In this document: positions 1-11,136 of the stretch, piece by piece | Position numbering within the stretch: position 1 is the first letter of the stretch | Layout of the letters: the number at the start of each line of letters is the position of its first letter | DNA from: Allacma fusca | Lineage: Eukaryota > Arthropoda > Collembola > Symphypleona > Sminthuridae | Length of the DNA: 64,000 nucleotides | Reading direction: 5' to 3' | NCBI GenBank assembly: GCA_947179485.1 | Contig: OX359247.1 | Span: forward strand, 42,136,801-42,200,800 | Notes under the pieces: generated by a model | Database searches by the model: none | The model's input: only the letters and a program-made list of their open reading frames with translations | What the model was told of the DNA's origin: nothing | Position numbers and translations under genes: made by a program

Positions 1-600
1 TTCTTTACTCCCGATATCCATGAAAATTACGATTAAGTAGGTTATTTCAAAAGATACTAATGAAGGAAACAGTGATTGCGCACTCTTCTCGAGGATAAAA
101 TTTTCTTTCTTGTATTCTGGAAGGGTTTCTTTACTTTTTAGTTTTCCTTTAGAAAAAATAAATTGTGCGTTAAATTCCTTTAATTTACAACAGTCAAATT
201 ATTAACATTTAGAATACTACATAATTATTTAGTAATTACCAGATGCAAATTTCAAGTGAAACGTTGTGTAAAGATTGTATGCAGTTGGGAAATCTTTAAG
301 AACGCTGTAGATCATGGCATAAATAATAACTGCGTCTGTAGACAGGATCAGATAAATAATTTGTGCAGACCTTCTGCTGATCGTATAATTTGGATCATTT
401 AAGCTGACGACAAAGTTGAATATGAAATGAATTGTTTTCACGACCACCATTGACACATTAATTTTCCAAAATCGTACTCTGAATCGGCTACCATTTTTGA
501 GCAAATGACTTCCTCGGTCCCAGTCGTAAGGAAGCAAGCAGTACTTACACCCAAAGGTCATGAAATCACTCAAAGCTTTTAAACAGACTTTTGAGAACAT
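1..600 (-). CDS. 7TM receptor-like gene (gustatory-receptor-like?), 5' part, runs off window
   Basis: Two exons are visible. Exon 1 runs 600 to 240 (361 nt) and starts with ATG. Its donor is CATCTG|GTAATT, followed by a 93-bp intron. Exon 2 starts at 146 after TTCTAAAG and stays open to the window edge. Exon 1 has exactly the same length and phase as exon 1 of the intact paralogue at 15236-17327. Shared landmarks are the opening MFSK, an RFW-KxNV block, two hydrophobic segments (about residues 50-70 and 85-105), F-S/A-SG at the splice junction, and SKETLxxYKxEN after it. This is a more diverged third member of the family. The function is inferred only from multi-pass topology and tandem arrangement, which suit arthropod gustatory or odorant receptors, but no diagnostic motif is visible. 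The coding frame is intact as far as it can be read. Confidence 0.6.
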
Positions 601-2706
601 GATCGCTTAATATCAAGGTAAGGAATTCGTCTTCAAATCTATGAAATAGATCCGTTACAGGTGAAATGATGTCAGAAATACAAAAAAGGAAGACTGTAAT
701 AGTACCTGAAGCTTCTCTTACTGTATGCGTTTTACGAGTAATTAAGTAACTCGAAATATTGATAATCCTCTCGTTTGTTACAAACTACACAATATTGTTT
801 ATGTAGCTTGCACTTAACCGTACAAGTTAGATTACTCCATTGACTAAATAATTGTTGTATAAGTGCTGCCTTCACGAGCATTTATTTATTTAAGTTATTA
901 CAAATGGATGGACGCACGTTTGCAAAATCGAACTGTTGTTGAAAATATTCTGTGGAACCATCAATTATTATCACGTTTATATTTTGGATTTGCAAACTGG
1001 CTTGTTAAAGCTGGTGTGCTAAATCATAACGTATGGAATTAAATTATTGACCTCTTTTGATTTTAACTATAGATGAGACTTTAGTGCAATACTGTTTGTT
1101 GTGTTCCAATAGTAATTACATAAATACCGTATGTCATGAAAAGCTTTGAGCTTCGAAGTATATCCGATTGATTTTAATCATTTTGCAAATGAAAACTTCC
1201 ACAGTAAATTGGTTTTATTCCAAATTTAATCAATTAAAACTTTATCTCACTAATCGGAATCAATTTCTTTGAATTAGTGGAAAATTATTGGCAAGCTTTA
1301 TTTATTTGCGAGCTTTTGAGAGGAAATTGTTATTTTTACCACTTTTATTTAATGATTTCGGGACGTTAGCGCTGAGGAGAGAAAGCAGTTCTTGCGTAAC
1401 TTAGATGAGTATACATACACATTGAATTCAGGAAAGTCACTTTGGTGCTTTGCGCTTCGCCTGATGAAACCAAATAATTCTTAACAGACAATTGAGTATC
1501 TTACTCACATATATGGAACAAACTTTATTGCATATTGCATTACTACGCATCGGCACGATGTTGTAGTCTGAATATAAGCTACTATTTAGTATTGTCTTTT
1601 GGAATTACAAATTCATTTTTAAAAAAATTGTATTAACTTCGTAATAAAAGTTTCTACAGCACACTTTCTTGAATGCTTCAAATCTTAAGATCTATGGTAG
1701 ATTCGGATAAACCGGTGAATCAGTTTAAGACAAATCAGCATACAAATCCTGAAAATATGTTTGGTAGAAAGTATGCAATTGAACTTTTGTTGGAAAACTG
1801 GATTAAGGAGTTTATGATTTTCATGTGTTTAAGCTTAAGCTTGTTTTGTTCCTGTTACAATTCAGAATATGGGCTTATACCGTTTTATATTTAGTCTCAT
1901 CAAATGTTATTGTCGGAATCTATCTAAATGCTAAATGTTCTAGCCAAACAGTTAGATGACTAATAATTATTTATCACCCAGTACTATATTGCGCTTAATT
2001 TGAATTACATTCCCCATTACGGCAAGTTTTCCTTGAAATCTCTAGGGAATGGAATTGATTGTCCCTTCTGCGATTGCATTCCTATGTAAAAATGATGATT
2101 TTCTTCAGTCGATTTAGCATAAACCAGTATAGGCAGTTCTTTGGATTATATCATACATAAGACGAAAAAAAGAATGGACCAAAGCAGTATTGAATAATTA
2201 AATAATTAAATGCAGCCCACTCAATAAAGATAATCAAAAGATTTTCTTATCACCATTTTTATTGACAAAAAAAGGCAATATTGATTTCCGCCGGTAAATT
2301 TCATACCTCTAACATAACTAACGTTACTAATTAGAATTAAATGGTATAGCTATGTCACAGAAACGTGACTGTATGAACCAAAGTGGTAGACAAGGCAAAA
2401 TATGTACTTAAAACAAAATTGATTAATGGGTTGATTGATAGAATATTTTCCAGGATTGTAACCCACCAAGTCGAATACATAGTCCGATACATCCATGCAT
2501 ACTTGAACAATTAAATGCTTTGCCAGATAATAGACGATATTTTTATTTCATTTGTACGTGTCTAATAGTACGTGCCTCAAGTACGAACACAATCTGAACG
2601 AGTCTTTAAAGTTATATAAAATACTTTTTAAATATCGGCATATGTAGATACATATCTGTACTTCCTGCAGGCTTAGTTTGTGCAGTTTGAGTAATTTATC
2701 TTGACA
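601..2706. other. Intergenic, no supported gene
   Basis: About 2.1 kb of AT-rich sequence lies between the left-edge receptor gene and the dienelactone hydrolase. The only longer open frame (about 1673-1894, plus) has no family features, no splice context and ordinary AT-rich composition. I see no repeat array or element ends here. Confidence 0.5.
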
Positions 2707-3797
2707 TTATCTTGAAGTTAAGTTCTTTTCATAAAATTGTTTCAACATGCCCAACACTTGCTCAACTCTCTCTCTATTTAACGAGTCCTGGAAATTGCCT
2801 CGGGCAGACGCAAACCCATGATGCATATCATTGAATCTCATATGGCCGCAACTTAATCCGAACTTCTTTTGGAGGTCAGTGTAGAATGGAATCTATGAAT
2901 ACATGTAAGGTGCAGTAATTATTGCCTACTCTTTACAGAAGTAACTACTCAATTTTAGGAACACATAGATAGTTTACGAGATCAGGTTCATCCATGGATG
3001 GAAGAAGTAACAAAGGAGACATGCAAAGGGAGGCGTTCCATGCGTGCATATCATCCCACGCCGGATGTACCAGTCCTGCAGCTTTTATGTCTACCAGCTC
3101 TACTGATGCTTTCAAGGCAATTTTTCCACCCCAGCAAAAACCCAGTATGCCAAAATAGGTAGTTTTATAACATTCCTTGTAATATTTAATCACATTAAGA
3201 ACATCGTTCTTAATATTTATATCCCACGAACCACGCATTTGAATAAATGATTGGAGCTCCATCAGGCTGAAAATTGACAATTGTAATCGATTCTTGAATT
3301 AATTTTAACTAATTTACACTAATTTAATATTTTATTATTAGCCATATCAAGATCGTTCTGTTGAATTACTAATCCAATGTAACAAAATATTTTACATACC
3401 TTTGTGGTGGCCTCTCAAAGCTGAAATGTGATCCTCTGAAGAAATCTGGCATCACGATCTGGAATTTACTATCATAAGCAAGCCTATCGGCAAAATATAA
3501 CGTATTAGGATGGAAGCCAAAGATATCGTAAACAATAATTATTACAGTCCTTTTGCTCGTAGTCGTCGACTGCGTTTCGTAGATTTTTAGGTCGCTAAGA
3601 TCTATCTCAAAGCCTTGTGGAGAGTAGACTGATTGTACGGGAAGCAAATTTACACAAGGAGCACTGCTGGGGCCAAAGGATATTGATGGGAAAATCCCCG
3701 GGGTTGTATTTTGGTGTGAATTATCATTTAAGATGCAATGTACTAAACTGATTGAAATTAGTTCGGTGAAAATAAAATACACGACAATGTGATTCAT
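2707..3797 (-). CDS. Secreted dienelactone hydrolase family protein
   Basis: Three exons: 3797-3400, 3266-2978 and 2892-2707. All junctions are GT-AG, the phases agree, and the total of 873 nt encodes 290 aa. Residues 1-21 form a signal peptide (hydrophobic, ending VHC), so the product probably enters the secretory pathway. The alpha/beta-hydrolase fold of the DLH family shows as IIVYDIFGF, then VMPDFFRG, then the nucleophile elbow GFCWGG with Cys177. Asp225 lies in LLLLPSMDEPD and His254 in NDMHHGFASARG. Cys-Asp-His is the known triad of this family, which hydrolyses dienelactone-type and related ester bonds. The true substrate is unknown. The N-terminal extension of roughly 50 residues before the hydrolase core is longer than in compact bacterial enzymes. 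No frame damage is seen. A TATA-like box lies about 170 bp upstream of the ATG. Confidence 0.87.
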
Positions 3798-3968
3798 TCT
3801 GCTGTAGATGAATTTTCAATGTTGATATTTTAGTGACCCAAATCTATTATGAGGAAGGTATGAAATCCTGCCGTTACGACGTGCTGCTTTGTTGACAAAA
3901 TATTTGAAAAGGTCTGACTAACAATAAGCGCAAATTTACAACTAAATAGACTGACAAATTTACTGCGG

Positions 3969-3977
3969 CTTTTTATA
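3969..3977 (-). promoter_or_regulatory. TATA-like box upstream of the dienelactone hydrolase
   Basis: On the minus strand the sequence reads TATAAAAAG, about 170 bp upstream of the hydrolase start codon. It would predict a transcription start near 3940-3945 and a 5' UTR of about 145 bp. This is composition and position only. Confidence 0.4.
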
Positions 3978-4868
3978 CATCCGACCCAAAAGGATTTTTC
4001 CATTCATAATGCAGATGCTTATCGAAGATTTAAACTGCGAACTTTATGTGTTGTCTACAAAAGTCTGCAATCCTTTGTACATTTTTTTAACGTTTCTAAC
4101 AAGATTATACACGTGTTTCGACCGGAAGGCTTGAACTTATTATATTGCTTAAAATTCACTGTAATCCAATTTATTGATTTGATATTTCAAAAAATATTCA
4201 AGAACCGAAACAAAAATTAAGTCAGTAAAGTAATATTATTAAATAAAATCCTTTATGAGGTAATTGCAGACTGTGTGAAGAATTATCAACTACAGGTGTC
4301 GTCAATGTTACAATTGCGGAATTTGAGGGATTGGAAAGTTCAAATGCATTGTTGGAATCTTCAACAAAGCAAGGTGGCATATTCACCAGAGGTATTTTCA
4401 AATTGGTTATAGATATAACGCATAAACACTATTAACCCCAAGTACCCAACTGGTGTTCCACTTTTTGTTATGCCGACTTATTAAATTTCTTCTCTCCAAT
4501 TTATTTAAATCCTATGTATCAAAACTTAACTGTGCTCTTACAAAATATAATGTGCTCACTGTATGTAATCGAACAAACTTTTAGGACACCGTTTGTTTGC
4601 ATAGTGTAATGTAAATGCTTTATTGTCAAGTAAGCTTTGCGCTAAGCACTCAATTTCAGTTAAACACTTTTGCATTTAGATATACAAACCAAATTAAATA
4701 TGTGTTACAATTTGCTTATCCTAATCACAATAAATGTGGAGTAGTCCCTTGAAAATCCTCAGACAAGTTTGGTAAGCTCAACTGGGCATAATCTAGCCTT
4801 TACCTGTAGTTGGAAGCAGGTGCTTACCACTGGACCGTCTTGTCTGCTCAATTATTGTACGAGTGTCG

Positions 4869-5443
4869 TTTTTAGGGTGGCGTCAGCCCCGTAGTAAAAT
4901 AACCATGTCCGTGTGTTCTTCATCACGATTACTCAAAAACTACTGGTCCGATTTCAATAAAATTTTGTATGGATATTACTAGTGTTCAACGTAAGGCTGA
5001 GTTCGTATTTGGTTGAAATCGGCCGGATAGTTTTGGAGAAACAAATTCTTGAAATTCTGGGCTTCAAGTCAAATGGCAGTTATCTCCAAAACTACTAAAT
5101 GTATTTCAATGAAATGTTTTGTGAATATTGCTTAAGTACATAGCAATAGTTATTGGTTATGTTGTTGAAATAGGCCTTATAGTTATTTCGAAAAAAAATC
5201 TTGAAATTTTGAAGTTCAAGTCAAATGACAGCTATCGCTAAAACTACTGAATCGATTTCAACGAATTGTTTTGTGAATATTGCTTATGTAAATCGGAATG
5301 GTTATCGCGTATGTAGTTAAAATCGGCCCGGTATTTTTTTTGAAAAAATTCTGGAATTTTGGAAAAAGTTAAAAATTCTTTGACGGCAGTGGCTGACGCC
5401 ACCCTAAGCGATGCCTCAAATGATCGCGCAGCGATGTTTTTTA
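4869..5443 (+). mobile_element. Helentron-like non-autonomous element, full copy
   Basis: The element begins TTTTTAGGGTGGCGTCAGCC, and the inverse of that block, GGCTGACGCCACCCTAA, lies near the right end (5390-5406), so it forms subterminal inverted repeats. The right end carries a hairpin ATCGC-GCA-GCGAT (5423-5435) and then a T run. Internal text includes AAAACTACTGGTCCGATTTC. The paralogous position in unit 2 (about 15225-15240) is an unoccupied site between T-rich flanks. Subterminal inverted repeats, a 3' hairpin and insertion into T-rich sequence are known traits of Helentron-associated elements, so that assignment is inference. Related copies lie at 44532-44752, 58797-59760 and, as a fragment, about 47325-47662. 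There is no coding capacity. Confidence 0.6.
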
Positions 5444-7475
5444 TTTGTGAAAGGCTAACAATAGGTGCCTAGCAATCTTGACCCCTGATGCAACCAAGAA
5501 TACAACTCTGGCTTTTGTTAAAACAAACCCAACGTTAAAGTTAATTATGGGAAGCTGCATTCTGTTTCGTTGCTCGAATTGAAACTGATTTCTCCAAGAA
5601 TTAAGAATTTCCTTTGAATTAACCAAAGTCATGGCCATTCTGTGAAAGAGAAGAGCTTCAAACAACGGATATATGACAACGGAATGCATACCAGCTACCG
5701 TTGCCATAACTGGCATTTCTTTGTAACAGTTACAAAAGTGCACATGGCATGGTATATTACAGTGACGGCGATTTGGTTTTTAAATATAGTTGATGTAAAT
5801 ATATCCCTAACCCAGTTATTCAAAACGTATACTTGTTTGTACGAAGCTATGTTTTCTATTACCTCGCTTTGTTGTTCATAATAATGAGTTACGCGGGATT
5901 TGTTACTTGATGAGTTTGTCTTCATTGCGTTAATAATCCTACAAATTGTAAAAGTATACAGCACAATGAGGGCACAGGAAATGAGAAAATTAAAACCCAC
6001 GAATAAATTCGCTTGTTGCTCAAAAACGAAAAAGTATAAACCGAAAGTGATGTAGCAACGAAGGGTTGGTGGAAGAAAATGGTAAATACTTTATTTTCGT
6101 TTCACATCTATTCCAATGAATACAATATAATATATTTGAAATAAAATCAGTAACGGGAAAAAAGTCTTCGCAATCTTCTCCAAGATGTAGTTTTCCGTCA
6201 TGTATTTACTTAAAGTTTCCTTGCTTGCTAGTATTCCTAAACATAAATTATAAAAAGGTAAAGTTTAAGTTTGCAATTCGGTTTTCAATTAGTATGCACT
6301 GGCGGCTGACAAAATGTCAAATGACTGCCAGATTTAATGAGATAAAATTTAAACACAAAAATTAATGTATGCCTAAAATCAGTACAGATAAAGACAATAT
6401 CCCGACAGAAAAACTATTCTTCCAGTCAAATACATACTAACAAAGAAGCTAACTGCAGTTGTCCGATTTTATTAGTCACGAGAATTTATATTTCTTAATA
6501 TTTTTAAATATATCAATAAACTATAATAATTAACTGCACAGAAATAATATAGAATTTATACTAAGCATAATTTATTTGCGCAACCGAAAATAATTTACTT
6601 GCAAAAGGACTCCCCTCATATTCAAAATAAATATTTTAAAACATATCCTTTTTACTAAACCAACAAAGAACGTCCTGAAAGTTAAATTATACAAGTGAGA
6701 TATTACACGGCTTGTAAAAAAATTCTTTTTGCTACTGTTAGAGTAATTATGTTAAGGGTACGAGTACACAAATGCTTGCAAAAACAGTTCTGTATAAAAT
6801 ATGTATTTTAAAAATAACCAACAACTTTAACGACATAAAGGATAAAGTTTCACTCGTTTCTATTTGTGCCAGCTCAGCTATTATTATAATGTGGAATAAT
6901 CAACTTCGCTTGTCATTTGTTCCGACAGTCAATGTATTAATTTTGTCGGTATTAGTTTATCTGTCCATGAATTTATTTATCCGACGGTTCGTTGTTTTTA
7001 CGTGGGACTTTTTTATCTGATGTTTAATTCAATGCACATAATCTGAACGGGGTGTTTATTTTCTAACGGGATTATAATTTAATAATAAGGATTTAATCTA
7101 AGGATATTTCGTACCAGATTTAAAACGTAAATGGAATGTGGTGAAGAGATTGAATCCTGAAGGAAAATCATCAATAACTGTGTATATCAAGGCGCAAACA
7201 ATAACACCATTTATAAAAACAATTGTGTAAAGCATCTGCATTGCCTTCGTACTGTTAGTGCGATCAACGTCATGCACACTCAACAGCAGTATAAGAACCC
7301 TGTGCAATAATTTCACCACTAATATGCATACGTTTATCTTCCAAAATCGAACTGTTGTTTTACTGCCCTTCTTAAAAAGTAAATTTTCTGCGCCCCACTC
7401 AAAAGGGAGCAAATAAAATTTGCATCCAAAGCACACGAAGTCGCTAAAAACTTTCCAGAAACCTTTAGAAAATAT
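5441..7475 (-). pseudogene. Receptor-like pseudogene, paralogue of 15236-17327
   Basis: The exon structure matches the intact copy: exon 1 ends at 7115 with the same TCTG|GTACGA donor, and exon 2 starts at 6236 after GTTTAG. Three independent lesions are visible. The start codon is ATA at 7475-7473 instead of ATG. An in-frame TAA lies at 6093-6091, where the intact gene has a glutamate codon after VKRQ. A 7-bp deletion near 5720 shifts the frame between the TVT and PVMATV segments. Downstream of the deletion the C-terminal 100 codons remain open and very similar to the intact paralogue. The high similarity outside the lesions suggests recent loss of function. Confidence 0.85.
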
Positions 7476-7639
7476 TTTAGCTCCCGTTTAGGACATTACT
7501 TGTGTTCAAACTAAAATAAATAAATCAAACGCAGAATTCGATTATATGTAACACTTGATACAAGTAAGTATTATTATTACAAATAGTATTCATTTTTAAT
7601 TTGGGAATTATAAAAAAGATTGCGTAATAAAGTATTTAC

Positions 7640-7731
7640 GACCTTACATTGACTGGCAGGTTAGCACACAAAGAAAAGTAACCAAAGCAAATGAAGTCGC
7701 TCAAAGTTTTCCAGAAACCATTAGGGAACAT
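7640..7731 (-). pseudogene. Fragment of another receptor exon 1
   Basis: From the ATG at 7731-7729 the minus strand encodes about 25 residues that match the exon 1 opening of the two neighbouring paralogues (MFPNGFWKTLSDFICFG), then the similarity fades. It lies just upstream of the receptor pseudogene, so a further exon 1 copy once sat here. No downstream exon is attached. Confidence 0.6.
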
Positions 7732-9230
7732 TCTAGCTACTACTTTGGAAATGACTGGTGGTAAAACTCATTGTTAAAGCGAGACACATACCAAAGATAA
7801 ACCAAATGTGGAAGTCGATTACATGAAACCCTTGACATAAACCCAAAAATACAAATTCCAATAAGAAGTATTTATCTTTAACTTGAAAAATTAAAAAAAC
7901 TATTGCTGACTGAAATGTTTACTTGCTTATAATGTCGAAAATTATGTATTTTGTGAAGATTTGCCAGCAAAAGATTACCGCTTGAGACTATCCAGACAGC
8001 TTTTCATATTAATTTAATTTATCTTACGTAATGGTATCGTTCTCAAAATTAAGTGGCAAGTTTAGCAATTTACGGACGTCAAATTGTGTTAAATAAGCGG
8101 ACAAGCGATTTAACTTGTATCAAAGCTGTTGTTATGTTCAAAGGCCACTAAATAATTCCGTCTTTAATGGCTTGGATAACATATCAATTTATCATATTGA
8201 ATATGTTGGACAATATTACCATAATCATTTTTTGGTCATTAATTATTTGATAGATTTCAGTTGCTGTAGTATTTAATGTATTTAATTGTCGTTTCCATTC
8301 GATGTTCTAATTATTTCATTTCCAATTGAGAAGCGTTTGATGGTCTTATAAATCAGCCATCAGCCTTATAATTTCATGAAGGTTTTGGTGTTGTAAAATG
8401 TTTGATTTGATGGCGGGGAAACTTACTAATACTGGAGAACTCTCTGGCAGATGAGTACGGATCAAATAAGTAATTTCAGGTGAGAGATGAGTCAAAGACT
8501 CATCTTATATTTCACAGTAGGCACGAGTACACTTATTGAAAGAAGAAAAATATTTAACTTCAGCTCTTAATTTACACATAATTCAACAGTTGTATCGTTC
8601 TGCAGTTGTAATTCCCCTAGTGAAAGTGTTTTAATAAAGTGTATGAAATAACCAGATGTGTTACTGACATTAAATTTGTTAATTTATCCAGCTATATTTG
8701 CATAAATGTATACATATATGTACGTACACGCATTGAAATCACCCAATCGTTCACTATTCGAGTTGTTACGCACCGTTCAAAAACGTAAAGCTACATATAC
8801 GAGAATGAGAAGCAGATCAAAATAATTGTGAGCTATGGTGTGTGGTAGTAAGCATTAATTTGTAAAGTATACTAGCTCAAATAGCAGTTTCTTTCCTTAT
8901 GAGTTTATATCCTAAGCAATGTTTATTGTAATTCAGGGTAAATTACATTTTCGCTGCAATTACATATAACGCTGAGAATGAGTATATCGTCACTGAATAG
9001 ACAAACTAGCTTTTGTGCTGTACAAGAGCATAGGCGCGTTGACCATTTTGCTTCTGCAGCAACGACATGTAGACGGCGTGGTTGACGACAATGAAGGAAG
9101 CCAATTTGCGCTCGCCTTTGAATTAGACGTTAATCCTGTGTTCGCGATTTGCGCGTCGAAGTAAATGGCTATTATGTTTTTAAAAAAATGAAAACGACAC
9201 AGTGATTGCTGCATTATTTTGCTTTTACAA
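7732..9230. other. Non-coding flank of tandem unit 1
   Basis: The region is AT-rich and recognisably similar to about 17340-18560 in unit 2 without the SINE-like insertion found there. I see no gene in it. The part from about 8990 to 9230 includes a second, inverted-looking copy of the text that follows 9500 (CCTGTGTTCGCGATT), so it has been internally rearranged. Confidence 0.5.
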
Positions 9231-9276
9231 AAAAAATGGTTTGTTTGATGCTCACTTTTCGGGACTGTGTGATGTT

Positions 9277-9484
9277 GTATTTTGCGTAAATTTTGTGTCT
9301 GGTTTCGGTTCGAGTTCGAGTCGGTTTCGGGTATAACATTTCTTGACGGTCTCGGTTTCGGGTACAAAAAAATTTCCCGACTCGAATGTCCCGAGTTTGA
9401 GTTCCAGCCCAAAAGTGAAATTTACACCGGGTTTTTGTTTCGAGTCGAGTCGAGCCCAACTATTTGTTACCGATAGAAACACAA
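9277..9484 (+). mobile_element. Right-end remnant of TCGAG-word hAT-like element
   Basis: This is dense TTCGAGT/CGGTTTCGGGT text ending AGAAACACAA and followed by ATATGTAC, the same end and flank as the complete element at 18874-19771. A left end with matching flank is not found in this unit, so the copy looks truncated or rearranged. Several overlapping open frames here are by-products of the repeated word and are not genes. Confidence 0.55.
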
Positions 9485-10608
9485 ATATGTACATTACTAT
9501 TGGCGTTGCATTGGACATTAATCCTGTGTTCGCGATTTTTGGCTGTTGATGTAAATGTGTATAATGTTTTTGTATTTTTACGTGCTTTTGTTTCGATTAA
9601 ATAGGCTATTTTCGATTTCCCAAACATCTTTGGAATCCTTCATCCTGTCATTATAAATTTATATGGTATGTTTGAGTATAAAAACGTATGATAAAATTTT
9701 TTAGATAAAACACCACTGTAATTTGGTAGGCAAAAATCAATACCCGTTCCATCATCTCATGCAGCCATAAAATTCCTACCTTCCCTTCCTTCAGTCATTA
9801 TAAATTTATATAGTATGTTTTTGGAACGTTTCTTCTAAAACTCAGAATGTAGTCAAAATATATATACACGTGTATCGACCGAAAGGCTTTAACTTATTGT
9901 GTTGCTTCATTTTCGCCATAATCAAATATATTGATTTGATATTTCAAAAAATGTTATAAAGGCCTAAACAAGACGGCGGAAAGAATGTATCAACTAAAGG
10001 TGCCGTTTGTCACAAGCGTTAATTTGAAAAGTTCAAATATATTATTGGAAACTTCAGCAAAATATTTCACAAATCTTCTTTTATTGTTCATTTTTCGGGG
10101 ACCATTTCATTTTAAGAACCTATTGCAAATGCCGTGTGTTAGTTTGATGATTCCCGGATTGGTGTTTTTTTTGCAGGATCTGCAAGCTTGGATCGTTTTT
10201 TTGGTTTTGTGGTTTGGTCGGTTTGGAAAATAATAGGACCCGTTAGTTTTGGATAGTAATACCAACCTGTCCTAATCATACCCTCTGTCCTGTATACTGC
10301 AAACTGTTATTCTATAACGCTGACATTATTGTATGTTTAGTATTACTTATCACCCCTACCAAATGATATATAGATTCAAATAGTAGTTGCTTTTTTACCC
10401 TGTCGAATTTTAACTTAGTATGTGTACCACATGATACACCCTTATATTGTTCGACTCAAAAAGGGGGAGCTTAGCCAGCCTGGACCGGGACCAATTTTGC
10501 AACGACATCCGTTGAATTCTGGGAATATCCAACACTTGGGCCGAATCAAAGGACTTGTTACTCATGTTTACACACCGACCAACTCACTTACCACACCATT
10601 AATATGTA

Positions 10609-10985
10609 ATTTTGGCTTATTAAGTATTAAGTATTAAGTATTAATAAGATTTTGGCTTATTAAGTATTAAGTATTAATAAGATTTTGGCTTATTAAGTAT
10701 TAAGTATTAATAAGATTTTGGCTTATTAAGTATTAAGTATTAATAAGATTTTGGCTTATTAAGTATTAAGTATTAATAAGATTTTGGCTTATTAAGTATT
10801 AAGTATTAATAAGATTTTGGCTTATTAAGTATTAAGTATTAATAAGATTTTGGCTTATTAAGTATTAAGTATTAATAAGATTTCGCTTATTAAGTATTAA
10901 GTATTAATAAGATTTCGCTTATTAAGTATTAAGTATTAATAAGATTTCGCTTATTAAGTATTAAGTATTAATAAGATTTTGGCTT
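10609..10985 (+). repeat. 33-bp minisatellite, about 11 units
   Basis: The unit contains GGCTTATTAAGTATTAAG followed by TATTAATAAGATTTT. Eight units of the TTGGCTT type are followed by three shorter TTCGCTT units. Each unit holds an inverted pair, CTTATTAA and TTAATAAG, around a 10-nt centre, so every repeat can form its own small hairpin. The spacers are not unique sequences, so this is not a CRISPR array. Confidence 0.9.
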
Positions 10986-11136
10986 TTAGTTATAAATACA
11001 ATAAACAAAAGTCAGCTTATAACATATTATAATGAGAGAAGAAACCGTGTTTGGCAAAATATTTAATATATATAAACAATTTTAGAATTGAAATTTCTTT
11101 TGTTTTGCACATCAGGTATCCTCAAAAATGAAATTA

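Larger units (their letters stand above)
4085..9800. repeat. Tandem duplication, unit 1 of 2 (receptor pseudogene unit)
   Basis: This block is paralogous, in the same order and orientation, to 9820-20067. Anchor pairs include the ACACGTG..CGACC..AAGGCTT..AACTTATT stretch (about 4110 and 9865), the exon pair 5441-7475 against 15236-17327, the 3' flank at about 8000-8480 against 18055-18510, and the TCGAGTTCGAGTCGG block at 9300 against 19590. The unit carries one Helentron-like insertion (4869-5443) that is absent from unit 2. Unit 2 carries all the other insertions. Confidence 0.8.

Noticed and set aside
9214..9549. Several overlapping open frames on both strands
   Set aside because: They arise from the TCGAGTTCGG word array, which has few stops in any frame. 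The translations are compositionally biased and shift with the repeat.
10609..10985. Regular repeat array resembling a CRISPR locus
   Set aside because: The units are directly contiguous without unique spacers, and the host is a eukaryote.
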